A DNA stretch of 64,000 nt from assembly GCA_900312665.1 (NCBI GenBank), contig ONZQ02000007.1, forward strand, positions 663,004 to 727,003, read 5' to 3'. The stretch is from Cephalotrichum gorgonifer (Eukaryota; Ascomycota; Sordariomycetes; Microascales; Microascaceae). A program made the position numbers and the translations under genes. The notes under the pieces were generated by a model. That model made no database searches. It was not told where the DNA came from and saw only the letters and a list, made by a program, of their open reading frames with translations. Of this stretch, positions 56,573 through 64,000 are shown one piece after another; the stretch's first letter is position 1; each line of letters begins with the position of its first letter.

Positions 56573-57436
56573 CTAGTAAATCCCCATCCTCGCGGCCCAC
56601 CCGGCTTCCTTCTGGTTGACGGCGATCTGGTAGGGGAAGGGGTTCCCGCTCGTGGCGGTGATGGGGGGGATGTGGTCCTTGTTCGCGTTGACGTACTTCA
56701 TTATCTTGCGGACGGCGGCGAGCAGGGTCTGTTCCGTTGCCTGGCGGACCTTTGCCCGTTCTATTTCAACCTCGTCCGTTAGCCGGGATCCGGTCTCCTT
56801 GCCCACCTGCTAGGTGGTTTCAAGGGGCCCCGGGGTGGGGAGCGAAGTGAAAGGGGGGACTAACCGTTCTCCGTCTTTGGTTCAGCAACAGTAACCTTCA
56901 CCGTCCACACCTCCCAGCAGACCTCCTCCTCACCCCTCACTATCCACGCCTTCCTCCTCTTCCTCTCTAGGAACCTCACGCTGACCTGGCCCCTCCCGCC
57001 CCCGTCGGCGCCGCCTCCCCCGCCCGGCGCTGCGGCGTGGTGGTTCTGGTTGTGGTGGTGGTGGTGCGCACTGCGCTCGGCGTCCAGCTGGCGCTCGAGG
57101 AGGGCGGCGCGCTGCTCGATGAGCGTCTCGAGCTCGACGTCGGAAACGTAGGGGAGGGCGAGGGAGAGGACGGGGCGGGTCTGCGGGGTTATGAGGGGGA
57201 AGTAGCGGTGGAAGAAGATCGTGTGGAGGATACCTAATGGGTGGCGCGCGCGAAAAACAGACCCTTCTAGTTAGCACTTGTGCTTTATTTTCGCGAGTGG
57301 ACTGAAATGAGGGGATTAGGAAAGCGAGTGTCGCCGCGCCTAGAGAGTCCAAGGGCTCACCTTTGACCACCTCTTTCACGGACCCCGGGTCCGCGAACGC
57401 CTCGAGTATGAACTCTGCCGGTCCGCGCTGATCCAT
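56573..57436 (-). CDS. ATG101: ATG101, autophagy initiation HORMA protein
   Basis: Three exons, 57436-57361, 57233-56865 and 56760-56573, give 210 aa, the normal Atg101 size. The model reads FILEAFADPGSVKEVVKG, then GILHTIFFHRYFPLITPQTR across intron 1, LPYVSDVELETLIEQR, VRFLERKRRKAWIV, EEEVCWEVWTVKV, and after intron 2 ERAKVRQATEQTLL and KDHIPPIT. The second acceptor (gaaatag) is preceded by GGCTAAC, and joining there gives TENERAKV, better than the nearer cag acceptor, which breaks the phase. Atg101 pairs with Atg13 in the Atg1 kinase complex that starts autophagosome formation. A His-rich loop (HHHHNQNHH) sits in the middle. An in-frame ATG at 57508 would add 24 residues; I prefer 57436 because family members start near there. 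Confidence 0.9.
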
Positions 57437-58632
57437 GTTGCCTCGCGGTATTTCCGGTAGGTACGCCACGATGTCTTGTAGCTTCCAATTCGGGTTCGCC
57501 TCGGTCATCGTGGGCTTCGAAAAAGAAGTAGAAGGCCCCCTAGATAGTGTTTGTCTCACCGAGAGGGTGGAGCGGGTTTTTTAATCGGGGCTGTTTGCGG
57601 CTATGAGTTACAACTTGGTGTTCCTTGCGATTTGTTGTGCGGCTTTTGCCTCCCCATTGCTAAGGTACAGCACCGGTGAGGGGCAAATCTAATCGACCCT
57701 TTCCCCCACCATACGTAATAATGGCCTGGGCGGGCTGGAGTGTGGAGCAGCTGAGCTGAGGATTTTGGGCTTCGGACTTTCACGTGATGCTGCCAGAGCT
57801 GAACTCGGTTTGCCGTCTTTTCCCTCCTTTTCGTCTCCCGTCTGGCAAGTAATACGTCTCTCATCTCACGGGGTATATTCATTCATTTCTCGTTCGGAAA
57901 CGTGTCCCTTGACCCTAACGACATAATGAGTAGGTTGAAGTTTGCTGGTTTGGTGCAGGTTGATGGGCCATCTCAAAGTTACCACCAATAGGTAACACCA
58001 GATTTGGCGTTAGCGAAAGAAGCTGCTGCCTTTATTAGTGAAACTTAATGCTCTAGCAAGGCCTCTCGGCAGTCGCCGTCGGGGCCCCCAGGTGGGCCTA
58101 ATTAATACTACCCGTGGGCCCAGTTCGGCCCAGCTCGGCCCTGATGCCATTAGAACAGGCGGCACCCCAGCACGGGCAAGGCAGCTGCAGCCTGAGGTGC
58201 AGGGTGGCTATTACAGTGAGAGGTTGTAAATGCTCTTATCCGACCTCCCCCCGCAAACACCTGGCACGTGTTTTCAGCCGAGGTATCTAGCGGCATCTCC
58301 ACGATTACATGAGCCACTATAGGGAAGGGTCTAGTGCTTGAGAGTATTCTTGTATAGCAGCCCACTATTATTACTAGCATACAAGGCATTGCATGGGACC
58401 AACCCACATTTGCTATCATCACGACGCACATGTGTACCCAACCTTCATCGCCAACAACCTCTCCTCTTCAATCCTCTACCCCCAGAAACGCCCAATTCCC
58501 CACCACCCTCCCCCTAAACTCCTCTTCTTCTTCCTCTTCTTTCAGTCTTTAGCGCCTACTAAACCATTCGTTTTCCCTAAGCTAAGAAGCCGCCCTCTAC
58601 GTCTACGTCTACATCTGAGTCTACTGGAAGCC
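57437..58632. other. Divergent intergenic region ATG101/PEX3
   Basis: This is upstream DNA of ATG101 (-) and PEX3 (+). The last 200 bases before PEX3 are pyrimidine-rich (many CTCTTC and CCC blocks). I see no gene. Confidence 0.5.
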
Positions 58633-60393
58633 ATGTTCGCCGCAACGCGGCGCTGGTTCCGCCGGAACCGCACCCCCCTAGCAGTCGGCGTCGGTGTCGT
58701 GGGTGCCGGTTACGTCTTTACGCAGTATGTCCTCTCGAGAATCAACGACGCGCGCGAGCGCATGAGTAGCGACCGGATCGCCAAGGAGAAGTACGTTCAC
58801 CCTCCCCGGAGAGAGCTCTCCCTAGCTCCCCCCCTTTTTCCCCCTTTAGCGCGGATAAGTTCTCTATCTAACACCGACCCAAGCCTCCGGCGCCGCTTCG
58901 AGCAAAACCAAGAAGACTGCACCTTCACCGTCCTAGCCCTTCTCCCCACCGCGACGGCCAACGTCCTCGAGGCCATGGACACCGAGCGGATAACGTACGA
59001 GATACAGACGATGAAGCCGGCGAAGGCGACGGGCGCGCCGCCAAGCATAGCGGAGACGAACATCACAGACGAGGATGGGAAGAGCCATGTCAGCATGCAG
59101 AGCGACAGCGGCGTCCACGCTAGCCAGGTCACGCTGCCACCCGCAGCCGCAGCGGGGGACGCGCCGCAGGACGGGGGCGCGCAGACGAAGCAGAGCCAGG
59201 GGCCCAAGAAGACCAAGAGGCAGCTCTGGGACGACCTCGCGATTAGCTGTAAGTCTCAGCCGTCTGTCCGGGCGGTCAAGAGAGTGTGTGGAGGCGGGCG
59301 GGAGTGCTAACATGGTTTGACACGCGCAGCAACATCTCGGGCCTTTACGCTCATCTACACCCTTGGACTCCTAACGATGCTCACTCGCGTCCAGCTCAAC
59401 CTCCTAGGCCGGAAGAGTTACCTCTCCAGCGTGGTCAGCCTCGCCACCGGCTCGGCGCAGGCGACCATCTCGCTCGAGGACAACGACGAGATCAGGCCGG
59501 ACCAGGTGTACGGCTCCGACTTCGACATGAACCGCAAGTACCTCACCTTCAGCTGGTGGCTCCTGAACAGGGGCTGGGCGGACCTGATGCACCGCGTCGA
59601 GGCCGCCGTGCGGGAGGTCTTCGGGCACCTCAGCCCGCGCGACGCGCTCACCTTTGACGCCTTCTCGGAGCTCACGCTGCAGGTGCGCAAGATCGTCGAG
59701 GGCGCGACGCCTGAGGAGAGGCAGAAGTCGAGGTGGCTGGGGAACCTCCTGCCCCCGCGGGACATGGAGGAGTACGTCATCCGGGAGTCGGGCGTCATGG
59801 GAGGGGACGAGGACGCCAGCGCCACCGCCATCCCCCCGCCGCTCCGCAGGCTCCTGGATGAGACGGCCGACCTCGTCGAGTCCCCCTCCTTCTCCCACGT
59901 CCTCACCCTCCTCCTCGACGCCGGCTTCTCCTTCCTCGTCGACCAGAAGCTCGCCGCCGGCGCGTTCGACCAGAACGCCCTCACCTCCTCCGCGGACACG
60001 ACGACGGGGGCGAGCGGCACCTCTGAGGGCGGCGGCGGCGCGCCCATGAAGGCCGTCCTCCTCCCCAAGATCCTCTCCGTCCTGACGCGGCAGGCGCACG
60101 TCATCGGCAACGGCATGCCTAACGAGTATCTGCGCGAGATGGAGCAGGTGGCGGACCTGGAGGCGTTCGCGGCCGTGGTGTACTCGTCGAACTGGGAGAG
60201 CGAGATCTCCGACGAGGGGCTCGTCGTGGACGCCGGCGGCGTGCGGTTGGGAGATGCGGAGGAGCAGGCGCAAAAGGGGGAGCAGGGACGGGAGCTGCCG
60301 CCGGCGGGAGCCGAGGTAGGCGAGAGTGTCGTGATTGTAGAGCCGGAGGCGTCGCTGGAGAGCGCGTGGGAGAAGGCCATGGCGGGGAAATGA
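58633..60393 (+). CDS. PEX3: PEX3, peroxisomal membrane biogenesis factor
   Basis: Three exons, 58633-58790, 58884-59248 and 59330-60393, give 528 aa. The N-terminus has a basic lead (MFAATRRWFRRNRTP) and one membrane segment at about residues 17-33, the usual peroxisomal membrane signal of Pex3. The conserved segment LRRRFEQNQEDCTFTVLALLP follows intron 1, then KKTKRQLWDDLAISSTSRAF, LGRKSYLSSVV, FSWWLLNRGWADLM and VYSSNWESEI. Pex3 docks Pex19 with its membrane-protein cargo. Intron 1 (93 nt, with a CTAAC branch site) is a multiple of three and contains no stop, so it would be retained as 31 extra residues by an ORF-only model. A Ser/Gly-rich variable loop lies near GASGTSEGGGG. Confidence 0.93.
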
Positions 60394-61087
60394 GGCCGTT
60401 GGGAGGAAGGGGGGCGTTTATGCGGGGTTACGGTATACCTATTGGCTTTCTTCTTCTTTTCCGTCTGCTCACTCGGCTTTTGCACTTCATGTATAGATAT
60501 CACGTATAAGGGCGGCACGGGGGTTGGGCGAGGGACGGGCCTGGTGGTCGACTGTGTATTAATAGACTAGAAATGGGCTGGCTGGGTTTGTCGAGGCAGA
60601 GTTAACTTATACATGCAACGCTTGACTTCGAGGGTATATGCCACACAGTAGACAGGAAATGTCTAAACACGCTCCCATGGTAGAGGACGCTTATTGTCCG
60701 AGTTATGCTGACGTCTTTCACGACCCGCCCTCCCTTTCTCTTCATATCCGGCTTTCCTGAGCCTGGTGCCACCAGTTCTGGGTATATCCACCGGCCCCGG
60801 CCTCTCGACTTCGCGGCTCCGTAGGGCGCTGCTTTGAGGAGTCCGAGTTCCCGCTGACGACGTCCTGGAGGCGCCATGGAGGGTCACACCAGAATCCGCG
60901 GCACGGACATCAGACGCGCGCACCGTGGCAGGGTCCGTTTTCAACCCGGGCCCAGCATCTGTTCATCGCTGCAGGCCCTTCCATAGCTGGGATATGTATG
61001 GATGCATGTTGCGCGCCTGGGGTGGAGGGGGGCCTTCGTCATGCTCATATTATCGGGGCCTTCTCCCCGGTGGGTGCGCCTCTTTTC
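60394..61087. other. Intergenic region between convergent genes
   Basis: This holds the 3' flanks of PEX3 (+) and BET5 (-). I see no gene. Confidence 0.5.
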
Positions 61088-61721
61088 TCACATGAGGCTC
61101 CGAATGAAGCGGTCAAGGCCGAGTTCGAAAAGCTCGTTACGCACACCCGCGCCGCCCTTGTGCTCCACGGGTGCGAGGGGGTTCTTGACGACTACGGCAT
61201 AACAGGACGTCGGTCAGCCCTCTAAACTCACAACACCCGACTCTCTCCCTCTCTCTCCGGGCCAATCCGGCCCTTGCTTCCACGGGGGGGAACGCTCGAA
61301 AAGGGGGGACTCACCATACTCAACCCACAGGTTGAGGTAGATCTGGTGGAGGACGTTCCGCATGCTCATGCTCCCCGTGTCCGTCAGCATGACGAAGCGC
61401 AGGTTCGCGGGGGTCTCATAGTAGTGCAGCTTGTACTGGGCGGTGCGGAAGGCGATGAAGGCGTCGTCGTCGCCGCCGAGCTTGCGGGCCATGTTGCGGA
61501 GGGAGAAGACGGTGCCGAAGATGAGCTTGGCGTCGTCGGCGGCGCGGGAGGCGGAGGCCTGGGTATCGGGCGCGGGGAGCCATGATTTATAGTAGATGCA
61601 TTCCGCTGATGGAGGGGAGGAGGGTTAGCCCGGGGGAGTTGGAAATTGGACGGGATAGGGGCCGGGGGGTGGGGAAGAACATACTGTGGCGGTCGAAGAT
61701 GTAGAAGGAGTAGACCGGCAT
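61088..61721 (-). CDS. BET5: BET5 / TRAPPC1, TRAPP subunit
   Basis: Three exons, 61721-61685, 61605-61315 and 61191-61088, give 143 aa. The start MPVYSFYIFDRHTECIYYK is the longin-type opening of Bet5/TRAPPC1. The middle has KLIFGTVFSLRNMARKLGG, FRTAQYKLHYYETP and LRFVMLTDTG, and the end VKNPLAPVEHKGG and LGLDRFIRSLM, all as in the family. Bet5 is a small core subunit of the TRAPP complexes, the exchange factors for Ypt1 at ER-Golgi and in autophagy. Exon 1 codes only 12 residues plus one base and is easily missed. Introns have gtatgt/gtgagt donors. Confidence 0.92.
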
Positions 61722-63352
61722 GATTGCGACGGGGTGGGGACGACGTCCGCCCGAGTTGCGGTCGTCGGTGTGTTTGCGACGGGACGAAAGGATGGATGAA
61801 GGTGAGGTTGGTTTTGGTGGAGAGTCTGGAGGTCGGGTCGGACGTCTGTCTGGTTAGCTCCTGCCACCTGGTTTGGGTGTCAGTGGACAAGGCAGGCACC
61901 ACCCCGCCCCAAGCAAGATTGGGTAATTACAAGTATTGTGACAAGTAATACTCTGTACAGGGGCCAGACCGCCAATCTCACCAGCACTGCCCCAGGCCTA
62001 GAACACACATGGACACGCACCAGAACTTGATTGTCCCCATCCATTATACTCCCGTTACCACACACCAATCAAGGCGCTCACAGTGCGTTTAGTAGGTGGC
62101 CGCCAATCTTACATCTTGCAGGATTCCCGGATCTCGCCTTCAGCCCTATGAGCGACCACGACCGCGGGTTCAGATGGGATATACAAGTATTACGATATGG
62201 CCTCTGACGGCTCGTCCGTGTCCGTGGGGTGGTACAAGGTACATGAACAAAGGTGCCAGTGTCTAATCCAAGGTACCAATTGAAATGCTTCCGGAAACGA
62301 ACGAACGACCGACATCCGTCATCAACAGATGGAGCTAATCGAAAACAAAATACCATCATCGAGGAAGCGAGCTATCAAAGGATCCAACGTCATACCAAGA
62401 CCGACCCCCGCACGAAGCAAGCAAGTACTCGTAATCTAGGGACGCGTATAGTGGGTCGTTGATACTACAGCAGCTCTAAATACAACCACGAGTGCGAGTA
62501 CGAGTAGGGCTTCGGCTTGCCCGAGGGTCTAACATCTCACTGCTGCAAGACCTGCATGATGCTCCCCTTTCCCCTCCCCACCCCCCACCCCATGGCGGCA
62601 CGATTTATTGGGCAACTTGGACAGAGATCTGCCCTGCGAGTGCAAGGCAGAATGGGGATGGGATTATATAGATATCAGAGATCCCAAGGCAGAGAGAGGG
62701 TACGAGGAGACTAGCAGCTCCGTTCTAATATCTGGACAACAGCTTCGCCAGACGAGGCCGGAATCAATCTCCCATCATGCCGTCCCTTTTACATCTTCTC
62801 CCGTGTCCCTGTTGACCCGCCATGACGACGAGCAACTAGCCAAAAATTACAGGTACGGGTACCTCGAGCTCCATTCTCGCCCTAGGCAAGTCGAAGCGTG
62901 GTTGTAGGGCTGGCTGTCAATATGAGGAGACCCAGGGGCTGGGAAATTTGTACACTAAGAATCTCTAGTTCGATACCTGAACGTATTTTATTCGACTGTA
63001 TTACCATCAAGCTCGAATCGGGGTCCTTCGGCCGTCTCTAGTCGTACTTCTATTGCGACACTCGTCGCCCAACCTGACACATACACGACAAGCATTCCCA
63101 ACTAGTATATTTCTCCGCAGGTTCTCAAGGTCCACCGCATTGCCTGGCGCATACGAGTACACGAGTAACCCGGCGACCAAGGCGGGCTGCATGTACAATC
63201 TCCCTCACAAGTTCCAACGCGATATTTTATCACCTTTCTAACCCTGGCCCCCCTCCCCTCCCCGATTTTTGCGATTGCGATTGCGACTGCGATCATCACA
63301 AGCCCCGCTACTACCCCGCCATCGTCCGGCTCTGGTTCTGGTCGTCCCCGCC
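61722..63352. other. Divergent intergenic region BET5/kinase
   Basis: This 1.6-kb upstream region serves BET5 (-) and the kinase gene (+). The motif occurs as TTACAAGTA (61927), a reversed or variant copy ACAAGTAATACT (61941) and ATACAAGTAT (62181-62190), with G-forms near 62425 and 63150. I see no gene. Confidence 0.5.
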
Positions 63353-64000
63353 ATGACGGCAAACCACACCGAGCCGCAGAGGAATGATAGCCTCGAAGTC
63401 GACAAGATAACCTCGTCCCTCGCCGGCCTACCCTCGCCCACCATTGAAGTCGCTTCCCATGACGACCCCAGCCCCGAGCCGTCTCTAGATCGCCGCATGT
63501 AAGCCAGAAGAGTCCTTCGCCACCGCCTTCTCCCCCCCTATCAACACATCCTCCCTCCACTTACCTCCCCGCATCGCATCGCACTTAGGAGCACCACGTC
63601 CTGACTGATGCCTCTAGCTCTTCCCCCGTCCCTCGCGGCCCGTCATCGCGCTACAAGAGCCCGATACGGCATCACCGACGGACTCCATCTGTTCATCGCG
63701 AAATCAAGGTTTGTTTTCTCAGCCCAGAGAGCTATCATCGCTCGCATCCGTCGCGAAACCTGCCAAGGCCCGTACATGTTGCGTTTGGCTGACTGCGGGG
63801 CGCGATCCAATCACCGGATCAGGAAACCCTCGACGCAAGGACAGAGTATACCAACGATGAGGGTGACGGTCGGGTTCACCACCGCATCAACCAATATGTT
63901 ATCAAACAGGAGATAGGCCGGGGCTCCTACGGCGCTGTTCACCTCGCGACCGACCACACCGGGACCGAATTTGTAAGAATCCCAGGCGCCGGGGGGGGGG
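63353..64000 (+). CDS. CaMKK-type Ser/Thr kinase, 5' part only
   Basis: The gene runs off the right edge. Exons visible are 63353-63498, 63618-63708 and 63823-63972, followed by a gtaaga donor; together they code 129 residues. After a Ser/Pro/Arg-rich N-terminus (SSSPVPRGPSSRYK, HHRRTPSVHREIK) comes the start of the kinase domain, INQYVIKQEIGRGSYGAVHL, with the glycine loop GRGSYG. The lead INQYVIKQEIG and the following ATDHTGTEF match fungal kinases of the Ca2+/calmodulin kinase kinase group (Ssp1, Sak1/Tos3/Elm1), upstream activators of AMPK-type kinases. The catalytic residues lie beyond the window, so the subgroup is inferred. I take the ATG at 63353 because it opens an ordered N-terminus; an in-frame upstream stretch has no better support. 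Confidence 0.8.

Noticed and set aside
58081..58140. GGGCCC/GGCCC-rich repeats upstream of PEX3
   Set aside because: They are short and irregular, and I see no consistent unit.
27228..63352. Co-location of SNX41/ATG20, ATG101, BET5 and PEX3 as an autophagy or peroxisome cluster
   Set aside because: They are spread over 30 kb on both strands among unrelated housekeeping genes. I see no evidence of co-regulation.

Overview
The window looks like nuclear DNA of a filamentous ascomycete (Pezizomycotina, probably Sordariomycetes; the class is an inference). The grounds are gene content (PBN1, YBP1-family, SNX41/ATG20, CTR9, CEG1, CBR1, PAN1, forkhead, ATG101, PEX3, BET5), genes on both strands without operons, GC-rich coding sequence, and short introns of about 55-160 nt with GTRNGT donors, YAG acceptors and often a CTAAC-like branch site. 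I recognise no transposon, rRNA or CRISPR array. The last ten bases are all G, so the right edge may be close to a contig end.

Layout from left to right. 1411-4742 (-) holds the most unusual gene: one four-exon model joins a caspase-like (C14) peptidase domain, a degenerate homeodomain and a rhodanese-like domain. Next come PBN1 (ER glycosylphosphatidylinositol mannosyltransferase I subunit), a large intronless FAD-linked lactone-oxidase-like protein, a CAS1-type polysaccharide O-acetyltransferase, a small Ser-rich protein, a multi-pass membrane protein with an AT-hook-like motif, an F-box protein, and a YBP1/DUF1760 protein. A gene I do not recognise follows, then HTD2 (mitochondrial fatty acid synthesis), tRNA-Thr(AGU), SNX41/ATG20, a single-pass membrane protein, CTR9 (Paf1 complex), CEG1 (mRNA capping), CBR1 (cytochrome b5 reductase), PAN1 (endocytic EH-domain scaffold), a forkhead factor, ATG101, PEX3, BET5 and the 5' end of a CaMKK-type kinase.

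The genes work mainly in separate cellular processes: secretion and wall (PBN1, CAS1-like, BET5), endocytosis and autophagy (PAN1, SNX41, ATG101), peroxisome biogenesis (PEX3), transcription and RNA processing (CTR9, CEG1, forkhead), and redox (CBR1, FAD oxidase, YBP1-like). Nothing suggests a biosynthetic cluster. CEG1/CBR1 and BET5/kinase are divergent pairs sharing a promoter region. Exon joins were worked out by hand from splice signals, reading phase and remembered family patterns. No alignment or database search was run.

The points most worth a second look are the caspase-homeodomain-rhodanese fusion, an apparent one-base frameshift in PAN1, introns whose length is a multiple of three (PAN1, PEX3) and are hidden inside open frames, and a short palindromic motif TAC(A/G)AGTA that recurs between genes.
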